Below, piece after piece: positions 28,221-35,620 of a stretch of 64,000 nt of DNA; the first letter of the stretch is position 1, and each line of letters begins with the position of its first letter. The stretch comes from Paenibacillus bouchesdurhonensis (lineage in GTDB: Bacteria; Bacillota; Bacilli; Paenibacillales; Paenibacillaceae): positions 4,516,330-4,580,329 of the forward strand of contig NZ_LT732548.1 in assembly GCF_900155685.1 (NCBI RefSeq). The letters run 5' to 3'. The position numbers and the translations under genes were made by a program. The notes beneath the pieces were generated by a model. That model searched no databases. It was given only the letters and a program-made list of their open reading frames with translations, and was not told the origin of the DNA.

Positions 28221-28436
28221 TTAAAGGTCGTACCATTCACTAAAAACTTCAAGCTCTTCAATACCCAAATGTTTCAATAAAGCCGGCATTTCACCTCTGC
28301 ACATATTACAAGTTTTTCGGTCAACGTACATTGTCATTAGTTTTGGGAGTACACCCATTTTTTCATATGCCCTAATCAAGGCGTATGACTCTGCCATTTC
28401 CCACCAGTGCCGGCTGCCTCACCGCAAACACTTGAG
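28221..28436 (-). pseudogene. Remnant of a VgrG-type toxin: deaminase C-terminus
   Basis: On the minus strand a frame from 28418 to the TAA at 28221 reads ESYALIRAYEKMG, then MTMYVDRKTCNMCRGEMPAL and LGIEELEVF. This is the end of a cytidine-deaminase-like toxin domain with the zinc-site pair Cys-x-x-Cys at 28310-28299, like SCP1.201/YwqJ-type deaminases. Just upstream, in another frame, VFAVRQPAL (near 28406-28436) repeats MFAVRQPAL of the intact VgrG-toxin at about 31830-31860. Homology then stops abruptly at about 28436. It is thus a broken toxin cassette, with no start and a frameshift at the junction. The upstream His-x-Glu part of the site is not clearly preserved. Confidence 0.62.
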
Positions 28437-28560
28437 CAAGAGGAACGACGGACAGAATTGATATCAGCACCCTAGGACAGAGCATTGAATATACACATTC
28501 ATGAATTAGCTGATATGGATGGAAGAATGAGTGTCTCTTTATAGGATATACCGAGTCCGC
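28437..28560 (+). pseudogene. Decayed copy of the XRE regulator 3' end
   Basis: This stretch matches 30430-30570 closely (shared blocks include TTGAATATACACATTCATGA and TTAACTCAGTCTGG), but has lost about 11 bases and its reading frame and has no 5' half. It lies in the same orientation as the intact gene and is followed by an equivalent terminator. It is a duplicated, decayed regulator end. Confidence 0.72.
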
Positions 28561-28653
28561 TGAGACCTTAACTCAGTCTGGTTACAGTTTATACAATCCC
28601 CCTCACATCACTTTCTGTCATTAGTTTATTTTTCCGTTTTATTTTGCGTATGT

Positions 28654-28693
28654 AAAAAAGCTCATTCCAACAGGGTCGGAATGAGCTTTTTTT
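28654..28693. terminator. Bidirectional terminator
   Basis: GCTCATTCC (28660-28668) pairs with GGAATGAGC (28678-28686), flanked by six A on the left and seven T on the right, so it can act in both directions. It matches the terminator at 30641-30688 in position relative to the XRE copy. Confidence 0.88.
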
Positions 28694-28841
28694 AAGTTTA
28701 TAATATATTTCATTTGGTGTTCTTAATGTTCAATCCCCATTGCTAAAATCGTAAAATGGATATTCAGAACAGCACAATCATTTTAATATAATTATGAACA
28801 AATCTAGCTCTTTACAGAAATGATCCATAAAATATGCGTAT

Positions 28842-29588
28842 TTATCTCCCAATAGAATGATGACGGATCATATTCCATACTCCATATGGATTAAAATAAG
28901 GATCTTCTTCATCGAACATAGTACATTCTTCTTGTTTTAGTAGATAAATTGGAGAGCTTGGATCTAGACTAAAAGTTTCCCCATCATTAATCTGTGGCTT
29001 TTCATCAAGATTATATAAACAGAATATTCTAAAAAGGGTAGCAACATCCCTTGCTGTTATGCCTTCTGAAGCTGTTTTCACATCACGCAATCCAAAACAA
29101 TGCATACCAGTCGTATAATAAACTTCATTTTCTTGAGACATTTGTATAAAGGCTGAAAATAACCTTGTAATATCCTTACTTTTAGTAATTTCTAGCCAAT
29201 CTTTCTTCGTTCGTGCCCTTCCCGAAGATTCAACATTCACCGCAATGCCACCAGCATTAAGAATAGCACTTGCAACTTCCATAACGTTTATAACTTTCTC
29301 TAAAGTCCCCCCTTCTGTAATAAGGTATATGATACTCCTATGTTTTCTTAGCTGCTCTACATCTTCTTTGCTGAATAAACCATGCCCACCAATTTCAATG
29401 GCCTCAGCGATATAAGGATTATGTTCACTTATATTTACTTCGTAGAATTGGTCAGGTTTTTCTAAGTATCCAATATGATTCCCCAAATATATATAACCAT
29501 TACCACTTCTAGTCATTGCATCCTTGAAAGCATTCCTATCCTCCCACACTCCAGGAATGCCCAATACAATTTTTGGGATATTTTCCAT
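28842..29588 (-). CDS. DUF4261-like protein, candidate immunity factor
   Basis: The 248-residue soluble protein has ASAILNAGGIAVNVESSG, then KDWLEITKS and YYTTGMHCFGLRDVK, the pattern I associate with DUF4261 proteins found in toxin-immunity neighbourhoods. The call rests on memory of the pattern, not a search. It lies in a tight row of minus-strand genes after the VgrG-toxin and its cognate immunity gene, with GGTGGTGAT before the ATG. It would act in the cytoplasm by binding an incoming toxin. A housekeeping role is possible. Confidence 0.55.
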   Translation of the reverse strand: MENIPKIVLGIPGVWEDRNAFKDAMTRSGNGYIYLGNHIGYLEKPDQFYEVNISEHNPYIAEAIEIGGHGLFSKEDVEQLRKHRSIIYLITEGGTLEKVINVMEVASAILNAGGIAVNVESSGRARTKKDWLEITKSKDITRLFSAFIQMSQENEVYYTTGMHCFGLRDVKTASEGITARDVATLFRIFCLYNLDEKPQINDGETFSLDPSSPIYLLKQEECTMFDEEDPYFNPYGVWNMIRHHSIGR

Positions 29589-29615
29589 GTTATCACCACC
29601 ATTTTTAATCTAAGG

Positions 29616-30083
29616 TTAACTAATTTGATCTAGAATTTTGTTTATTTTCTCGTTATAATTAGAAAATCCTTTTTTAATTTCAATAAAAATATTAATGATA
29701 GTTTGTTTTGTGTTACTATCAACTTTCCCTAAAGCATCAGTAAACGGGCTTATAAATTCCTCCCCATTCAGCAAGGTTTTAAGAAGAGTTTTAGCCCAAC
29801 TTTTAGCTTGAGGCAACAATCTTGTTATACCTTGCGCTAAAACATACATTCCTTGTTCTAAGCCATTTCGTTTTGCAATGTAAAAAATAGTTTCAATCAT
29901 GTCCTCAGCCGCGGAGGACTCTTCTATATCATCCTCGAAAATAGAGCACAAATCCAGAATAACATTATTTCCACCGTTGTACGCTAATTCGTTAAGCAAG
30001 CTAGTAAATACATCAATGTCATCACCTTCATTATTTAAAAACCGCATTTGATATAAAGTATTAATTTGTTGCTCAAACGGCAT
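29616..30083 (-). CDS. Imm30-like immunity protein
   Basis: The 155-residue, all-helical, acidic protein has LLNELAYNGGNNVILDLCSIF, then MIETIFYIAKRNGLEQGMYVL and AKSWAKTLLKTLLNGEEF, matching the Imm30 pattern (LC.vFdD and a late A..W...L..LN box). Imm30 proteins neutralise polymorphic toxin domains. The frame opens at 30146, but AAAGGAGG seven bases before ATG 30083 gives the start. It lies downstream of the XRE gene (opposite strand) and 27 bases before the next gene. No partner toxin for it is present here, so it looks like an orphan defence gene. Confidence 0.65.
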   Translation of the reverse strand: MPFEQQINTLYQMRFLNNEGDDIDVFTSLLNELAYNGGNNVILDLCSIFEDDIEESSAAEDMIETIFYIAKRNGLEQGMYVLAQGITRLLPQAKSWAKTLLKTLLNGEEFISPFTDALGKVDSNTKQTIINIFIEIKKGFSNYNEKINKILDQIS

Positions 30084-30326
30084 ATTGAAACCTCCTTTAT
30101 TTGTGATTCTCATTATTTTGTGGTTTAATGAATACTTCTTTATCATTAACCATGTATTTTTTATAATAGTCTATCTATATATTCATTTATTTTTTCCTAC
30201 TTTCACTATTATAAAGACCATCTTCTTTCAAGATTCTTCTTAAATCATTTATGTCAAAGGCCAAAGCATCCCTTGGAGATAATGACATACTGCTATTGTT
30301 TATATAGGGTTTTGGGAGGACTATTA

Positions 30327-30530
30327 ATGAAAATCAAAATTAAGTTACAGCAAATTTTAGATGAACGAAATATTTCTCAACGTCAATTTTCGATTATGGT
30401 TAATATGCGTCCTGGAACAATAAATGCCCTTTGCAGAGGAACCACCGACAGAATTTATATCAGCACTCTAGAGCAAATTTGCATAGCATTGAATATACAC
30501 ATTCATGAATTAATTGATATGGAAGATTGA
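30327..30530 (+). CDS. XRE-family HTH regulator
   Basis: The small, 67-residue protein is almost only a Cro/CI-type HTH: ILDERNISQRQFSIMVNM, TINALCRGTTDRIYISTLEQI, then ALNIHIHELIDME. ATG 30327 follows GGGAGG by seven bases; the frame reads further upstream without a ribosome site. It is the only intact plus-strand gene in the toxin/immunity region and has its own strong terminator. It may repress the cassette or itself. A decayed copy lies at 28437-28560. Confidence 0.88.
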   Translation: MKIKIKLQQILDERNISQRQFSIMVNMRPGTINALCRGTTDRIYISTLEQICIALNIHIHELIDMED

Positions 30531-30640
30531 GCGTTTCTCCTATATGTTACTGAGCCCGTTAAGGCTTTAACTCAGTCTGGACTTTTTACAGTTTATATAC
30601 TTCGCTCACTTCAATTACTGCCCTCTGACTTTGAGTATGT

Positions 30641-30688
30641 AAAAAAGCTTATTTCTACCTAATAAATAGGTAGAAATAAGCCTTTTTT
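30641..30688. terminator. Bidirectional terminator, perfect 15-bp stem
   Basis: GCTTATTTCTACCTA (30647-30661) pairs perfectly with 30667-30681 across a 5-base loop, with A6 before and T6 after. It serves the XRE gene on the plus strand and the immunity gene ending at 30740 on the minus strand. Confidence 0.93.
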
Positions 30689-30739
30689 GAAATTTGGGAC
30701 TAGGAAGCCTCCTAGAAAAGTGCTAGAAGCCCCTGAAAT

Positions 30740-31288
30740 TCAATTTAGACTCCCAAGAACTACGTCTTTTAATTTATTTTCATCAGAATTATTAGGGTCA
30801 CCAGCCAACAATTTAATGATAATCTCGGTTACTTTAGAAAACGAGAGTTGACTTGAACCTACGAGCCCATGAGCACCAATGTTGAAGTTTAGTACGCCTC
30901 CTGAAAAATTAGGAAGTTCATCTAAAGTTTTTTGGACACTTCTTAAAATAGCTTGACCATATTCATTTGGCAACCCAATATGAACCTCATCAAGTTGTGC
31001 AGCAATATTATCCTCCAATATCTCCCCTTCATCATTACCTACACTTATGGTTATTTCTAATTGGTCCCCGCTATTCGGAATGAATTCAGCCCCCAGAAAT
31101 GCGTAGTTACTTACTTGACGTGGAGAAAGTAGAAGCTCCAAAGCTAGGTTGCACGGCTTTAATTCTAATCCCTTATTTATTGTTAGTGAAAGTTCAAGAA
31201 TATCAATACAATCGTAATCTATTCTTGGTAAGTCATTTACCCATAATTTGCCTCGACGATATTGTCCTAAGTTATTTAAAATAATCAT
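30740..31288 (-). CDS. Probable cognate immunity protein of the VgrG-toxin
   Basis: The 182-residue soluble acidic protein is of no family I recognise. The start ATG at 31288 overlaps the toxin stop (TGATG), with GGGGGAT seven bases upstream. Translation is therefore coupled to the toxin, the classic position for an immunity gene. The frame can be opened earlier (31315), but that would run inside the toxin gene without a better ribosome site. A terminator follows at 30641-30688, so this is the last gene of the injection-system transcript. Confidence 0.72.
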   Translation of the reverse strand: MIILNNLGQYRRGKLWVNDLPRIDYDCIDILELSLTINKGLELKPCNLALELLLSPRQVSNYAFLGAEFIPNSGDQLEITISVGNDEGEILEDNIAAQLDEVHIGLPNEYGQAILRSVQKTLDELPNFSGGVLNFNIGAHGLVGSSQLSFSKVTEIIIKLLAGDPNNSDENKLKDVVLGSLN

Positions 31289-33942
31289 CAGTCTATCCCC
31301 CAAAATTTCTTCCATGCCCTACCAAAGTTTTCTGGCATTGATTTTATTACATCTGGATGATATACGCTAAATGGAGAAACATCATACTTTTGAAGAGCCT
31401 CCGCATGTGCAGTATCATAATCAATACCTTTCTTCATCATTGTAGCTTCTGAAACTTCATGCATATAAAAACTTGCATCTGCTCCTGATATTTTTTTCTT
31501 GCTAGTCATTGCATCTTCAAGTCTTTTTATCATAGCTGTATTTTCTGGGAAGTCACCAAACTGTGCAAGATGATTTTTAACAATCTCCAAGCCTTTTGGG
31601 GAAACATTAAGTTCCTTTCCGTCTAGTTTTCCAAGACCTTGACCAGAAGTACCATTAAAAGATGGATTGTAAGCCCCAGTTTTCCCCTTCTCCTTAGCTT
31701 TCTTCTCCGCTTCCTCCTTAATCTCCTTCATAGCCTGTTCAAAATTTATCTGCACTTCAGTTCGTTTAGGAACTTGATCAGGCATCCATTTCTCGAAGAA
31801 GCTAACATTTGGCGACGGGATACCATATGCCAGTGCTGGCTGTCTCACCGCAAACATTTGAGCAAATTGACTGCCTGCTTCCGCTAAGTCCTTTAGGCTC
31901 TCTTTAAAGCCTTCTTCTACGCTCTTAACTCCTTGTTTTAGCCATGCTGTAGAAGCACCCACTGCATTTTGGACCAGCTCATTTGCTTTCTGGAATCCTT
32001 TTTTCCCCGCATTCCCGATACCTTTCAGAACTCTCGCATCGAATAATCCAGCGGTTATGCCACCAATCCCTGCGTCCATGAGTAATGTACCAAAACTAAA
32101 TCCATTACCCTCCATACTCTGGCGCATAATACTTTCAAATGTATTCGTTGTTGCGCCGAAAGCCATTTTTCCACCAATGGTCGCCATAGCTCCAAACGGG
32201 CCAAAAACAGCTCCAGATACAGCCCCAATGACGGATTCTCTATAGGCCGTCTGCATATAATCCTTCATATCACTGACTTCGCCTCTGATGATATCCGAAA
32301 CGGCCATACTGGCCACGGCAGCGGTTCCGGCTATTGCAGCCCCGGCAGCCACGGCTCCAATGACAACGGCTCCAGCTCCCAAAGTAGCCACACACAGCAC
32401 AGCTACCGCCGTGACCGCTGCCACCACAGCCAGTCCCGCCACTACATTCTTAAAGAGCTTGCCCCAGCTAAACTTCTTTTCCTCTTCTTCCTTCGGCGTA
32501 TAAGTCTGAATCTCATCATCATATTTCGGATAGCTAGTCCGATCAGCACCATCCAGTTTGACCTGGCTTCCTAATAGATGATATTCACTCTCAACCGTAA
32601 ATCCGCTCAGCTTGCTTAATTTCTTGGCCAAGATCATGTTCGGTGTACGGAATACCACACGCTTCGGAGTGTACAAAGAAATATCCTCACCCGCGTTCAT
32701 CGTCAGCTTCCGGTGGCTTGTCAGGATGACGCCTGTTGCATCATCAAAGCTAATCATGAGCGGCTCTTTAGATCCACTGACCACATTAATCGCTGTCGGC
32801 GTAATTTCTAGCTCACTGCCGTGCTCTGTGCCAAAGTATCTGTTGTTTGGATCGCCTGTCTTACCGCAATCCTCTCCGTTCGTCCGGACACAGCCGATGA
32901 CCTTGGCTTTGCTTCCTGCATCATCCGGGAAGTACAGACTCACATTCGTTCCCTTCTGAGGCATCGAGTACATGGCACTGCCCGTTGGCGGGGCAAAAGG
33001 AAACCAATAGGCCGATGTGGGCGACTGCTCCTGATCGATCTCCAAATGCAGCTTGACCTGCTGACCTTGGACATCTAACACCTTCCCATTCATCGAGACG
33101 CCGACTAACTTGGGGTTATGTATCCGATGTTGACGTATGCCATCTCTTCTCGATAAGCGGTAATTATAGATCAGTTGGCCCTGACTCATGGCGGCTTTCA
33201 TTTCACTAATCACCATCGGTTTATCTCGGAATAGAACCTCATCGCCGATGGCGTAACGTATGCCGCTTTGAATCTCGTATGTAAAAAAATCGGTATGATG
33301 TACCGATGCAGATCCTGACCTGGCCTCTTGATAAGCTAGTAAATCTTTGCTTGCTGTATACGCCAAATCATCGGGAAGCTGGATGCTGTTCCTGTTTGGC
33401 ACGCCGATGTACATCCGTGGTTTGGCTTCATAAATATCACTGAACACCACGCTCTGCAAATGACTGGCCATCCGTTTGAGGAACTCCCAGTCCGTCTCGT
33501 AATACTGGATGATCGGCTCGCCAATAGGCTCGTTTTCACCCACAAGTTGAATCACATCGTACCCGGCATAAGCTTTCAACACGCTTTTGACGAGTTCGCC
33601 GTACGTCATGTTCTTATTTTGGAAGGATCGGCGCCTCTTCTGAGCATCCAGCCGGCTCGTGCCGGAAATGACTTCCAGCTCTGTGCTATAAATCCCGTTG
33701 TGATGCTTGGTTTGTACGTTGGCAATGAGTCCGCTAAAAATCTTGGTTTCCCCGTCAAATACCTGAACCTGGTCATCCGTCGACGCTTTGAGTACGGCGT
33801 TAACCTGCTCTTGCTCATCGAGAAGGCCACGAATGAATAATCGCCCATGCTCGTTCGACTTCCATTCTATTTGAATGTCTTGAACTACCTTGATTCGGTA
33901 TGGTGATGTTACGCTTATGTTTTCAAACCCTATCATATCCAC
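31288..33942 (-). CDS. VgrG-type hub/spike protein with C-terminal toxin
   Basis: The 884-residue protein divides in three. Residues 1 to about 460 form a phage gpD/VgrG hub (YYETDWEFLKRMASHL; OB-fold NGKVLDVQGQQVKLHLEID with FPFAPPTG, then FPDDAGSKAKVIGCVR and a short beta part). Residues about 494-551 are a Gly/Ala-rich hydrophobic region able to span a membrane. A variable C-terminus after the Lys/Glu-rich linker at about 745-765 carries SFYMHEVSEA, DYDTAHAEAL and SVYHPDV. That last domain is probably the toxin; it matches no family I can name, though the spaced His/Glu residues would suit a metal or hydrolase site. GTG 33942 sits on the stop of a tiny frame upstream (TAGTG), and ATG 33936 is an alternative start. 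Confidence 0.85.
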   Translation of the reverse strand: MDMIGFENISVTSPYRIKVVQDIQIEWKSNEHGRLFIRGLLDEQEQVNAVLKASTDDQVQVFDGETKIFSGLIANVQTKHHNGIYSTELEVISGTSRLDAQKRRRSFQNKNMTYGELVKSVLKAYAGYDVIQLVGENEPIGEPIIQYYETDWEFLKRMASHLQSVVFSDIYEAKPRMYIGVPNRNSIQLPDDLAYTASKDLLAYQEARSGSASVHHTDFFTYEIQSGIRYAIGDEVLFRDKPMVISEMKAAMSQGQLIYNYRLSRRDGIRQHRIHNPKLVGVSMNGKVLDVQGQQVKLHLEIDQEQSPTSAYWFPFAPPTGSAMYSMPQKGTNVSLYFPDDAGSKAKVIGCVRTNGEDCGKTGDPNNRYFGTEHGSELEITPTAINVVSGSKEPLMISFDDATGVILTSHRKLTMNAGEDISLYTPKRVVFRTPNMILAKKLSKLSGFTVESEYHLLGSQVKLDGADRTSYPKYDDEIQTYTPKEEEEKKFSWGKLFKNVVAGLAVVAAVTAVAVLCVATLGAGAVVIGAVAAGAAIAGTAAVASMAVSDIIRGEVSDMKDYMQTAYRESVIGAVSGAVFGPFGAMATIGGKMAFGATTNTFESIMRQSMEGNGFSFGTLLMDAGIGGITAGLFDARVLKGIGNAGKKGFQKANELVQNAVGASTAWLKQGVKSVEEGFKESLKDLAEAGSQFAQMFAVRQPALAYGIPSPNVSFFEKWMPDQVPKRTEVQINFEQAMKEIKEEAEKKAKEKGKTGAYNPSFNGTSGQGLGKLDGKELNVSPKGLEIVKNHLAQFGDFPENTAMIKRLEDAMTSKKKISGADASFYMHEVSEATMMKKGIDYDTAHAEALQKYDVSPFSVYHPDVIKSMPENFGRAWKKFWGID

Positions 33943-34010
33943 TAGCCTCCGATCGCATAACTTTTCATGCTGTCCGGTCGCCTCCGCTTATGCTCTTTCA
34001 TATTTGGCAT
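33942..34010 (-). CDS. Possible 22-codon leader frame before vgrG-toxin
   Basis: ATG 34010 has GAGGAG nine bases upstream, inside the end of the DUF4280 gene. The very basic frame (MPNMKEHKRRRPDS at its start) ends in TAG overlapping the GTG of the VgrG-toxin. It could couple translation of the toxin to the genes before it. No homology evidence; it may be chance. Confidence 0.25.
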   Translation of the reverse strand: MPNMKEHKRRRPDSMKSYAIGG

Positions 34011-34016
34011 ATCATT

Positions 34017-34418
34017 CTACTCCTCTTCATGCTGGCCACTGCTGTTAAAACGGATGACTCCACCTAAGGAGCAGTGCAATTCTGACTCCGTGGTCAGAGC
34101 CGATTTCCCTTCTACCTTTGCCTGCTCTTTCGTTTTCTCCCACTTGCTGCCGGCCAGCAGAGCTAACAGGCAAGGCTTCCCCTGGATTTCCTGGCCATCC
34201 ATCGAGATGAGGTAAACCGTCTCGCCGCTCTGATTTTCCGGACTGCTGCAGATCCCAAAGTTCGAAATATTTACTTCAGGGATACAATCCGATTCGTTCA
34301 TCATGGGCTTACCATTGACATAGATCCCGTGGCTACTCGGCAGATTCAATTTCCGTAAATGTGATCCACAGTCGCAAAAAATATTAGCGCCACGTACAAC
34401 GTACTCATACTTATCCAT
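34017..34418 (-). CDS. DUF4280 PAAR-like spike-tip protein
   Basis: The 133-residue protein opens YVVRGANIFCDCGSH and continues HGIYVNGKPMMNESDCIPEVNI, FGICSSPEN, GKPCLLALL and LHCSLGGVI, the DUF4280 pattern. Regularly spaced Cys residues could bind the metal at a spike tip. DUF4280/PAAR proteins cap VgrG trimers and sharpen the needle of contractile injection systems. It lies between the plain VgrG (35617-37029) and the toxin-bearing VgrG, as expected for a shared tip. Confidence 0.8.
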   Translation of the reverse strand: MDKYEYVVRGANIFCDCGSHLRKLNLPSSHGIYVNGKPMMNESDCIPEVNISNFGICSSPENQSGETVYLISMDGQEIQGKPCLLALLAGSKWEKTKEQAKVEGKSALTTESELHCSLGGVIRFNSSGQHEEE

Positions 34419-34449
34419 CAGTTCACGCCCTTCCCCAGCTTTCGTTCCA

Positions 34450-34974
34450 TCACTCCACGAGAACTTTCTTCAAGCTAACTCCGATCATATCCCGGCGGAG
34501 TATGCTCTCAGCTACATCTAAGCGGACAATGATCAGAGGTTGCTCGCTTTCTTGCACGCGGAAAATTCGTTTCTTCGCCACCTTCTCTCCTTGAAGCACC
34601 AGCTTCTTGATGACGCTTCGATCTGCATTAAACTCACTGCTCGAACTTAGAGCTTCAACTTCCTCAAAAAAAGGCAGGAAGTAAAGACTTTGCTTACTAT
34701 TGAATTGGTCCATCAGAGGTATATGCTTAAAAATACAATCCGGCTCGTACATGGCGATCAATTTCTTCAACTTCTCGGACATCAAGTACAGTTGATCGCT
34801 TAATAGATCCAAGTACTCTGTTTCGGTAGATGCCTTAACCTGAAAAATCGTCGTATCTGCAATTTGATGAGAACGTAAGCGATTCATATGCCGAATATCG
34901 ATTTTTTGCCGAATATTCTGTAAGACTGGCGTGTCGGTATAGCGTTCATCCTGCTGCATCACAAAGTAATCCAT
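34450..34974 (-). CDS. Unrecognised protein of the VgrG neighbourhood (a)
   Basis: The 174-residue soluble protein starts at ATG 34974, after TGGAGGAGGG; the frame extends upstream to 35118 but would overlap the previous gene. No family is recognised. Features are an all-alpha first half (YLDLLSDQLYLMSEKLKKL) and a mixed second half ending IIVRLDVAESILRRDMIGV. Fixed between two VgrG genes and 17 bases from the next gene, it may be an adaptor or chaperone that loads effectors on the spike. Confidence 0.7.
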   Translation of the reverse strand: MDYFVMQQDERYTDTPVLQNIRQKIDIRHMNRLRSHQIADTTIFQVKASTETEYLDLLSDQLYLMSEKLKKLIAMYEPDCIFKHIPLMDQFNSKQSLYFLPFFEEVEALSSSSEFNADRSVIKKLVLQGEKVAKKRIFRVQESEQPLIIVRLDVAESILRRDMIGVSLKKVLVE

Positions 34975-34990
34975 GACATCCCTCCTCCAT

Positions 34991-35620
34991 TCACTGCTCG
35001 GCCATGATTTCTTCTGCTTCGGCTTCCGGCTGGCCATAGAGCAGCTCGCTGCGATCCCGGTATTCTCCGGCCAGAATGCAAATATTCGGTTTCTTGACCA
35101 GCCGATTGTAACCCTCACATTCTAAAATAGAAGGAATCATACTTCTCATAAACTCGATAGTGAACAAATGATATCTTATGGCTTCAATTTGCAAGATTCG
35201 TTCAATATCCATCGTTGAGATTTTCCGGGCATAGCTTGTTTTTACAGCTTCCAACTCCCGCATTCTCTGAAATAGAGGATCGAATATAAAATCGGCCTGC
35301 CAATGAGAAGAACACTCTACGGGATCAAGAAACCAACGCTCATCATGAATATCAATGCGATAACTAGCTTTATGCTCCATGAAGCTCGTCCGCAACAAAG
35401 AGAGATAGATATATTGAATATCTCCCTTCATCCCAGCTTCCTGAAGCTCGACCGCCTGTTTACATGCTGCATCCACAGAACTCACAAATTCCGCTATCGT
35501 AGCTTCTTGATTCTGGATAAAGCTCTCAGAAATGATGTCCAAGTCGCCCTGCCAGCGATCAAACACATGATTTTCCAAAAAATGACCCAACGCCTCTTCA
35601 CGACTCATGACAGAACTCAT
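34991..35620 (-). CDS. Unrecognised helical protein of the VgrG neighbourhood (b)
   Basis: The 209-residue soluble protein is mostly helical and acidic at the C-terminus (PEAEAEEIMAEQ), without a signal peptide. The family is not recognised. Its start overlaps the VgrG stop by four bases (ATGA), so it is translated together with the hub protein. In T6SS and related clusters this place often holds an effector chaperone (DUF4123, DUF1795 or DUF2169), but no such signature is visible. Confidence 0.75.
   Translation of the reverse strand: MSSVMSREEALGHFLENHVFDRWQGDLDIISESFIQNQEATIAEFVSSVDAACKQAVELQEAGMKGDIQYIYLSLLRTSFMEHKASYRIDIHDERWFLDPVECSSHWQADFIFDPLFQRMRELEAVKTSYARKISTMDIERILQIEAIRYHLFTIEFMRSMIPSILECEGYNRLVKKPNICILAGEYRDRSELLYGQPEAEAEEIMAEQ

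Noticed and set aside
32288-32503. Plus-strand Ala/Thr/Pro-rich frame
   Set aside because: It is the complement of the Gly/Ala-rich hydrophobic segment of the VgrG-toxin, so its look is explained.
28842-33942. Complete prophage
   Set aside because: Only hub/spike-type genes are phage-like. There is no capsid, terminase, portal, integrase or lysis gene, and the signalling genes do not fit a phage.
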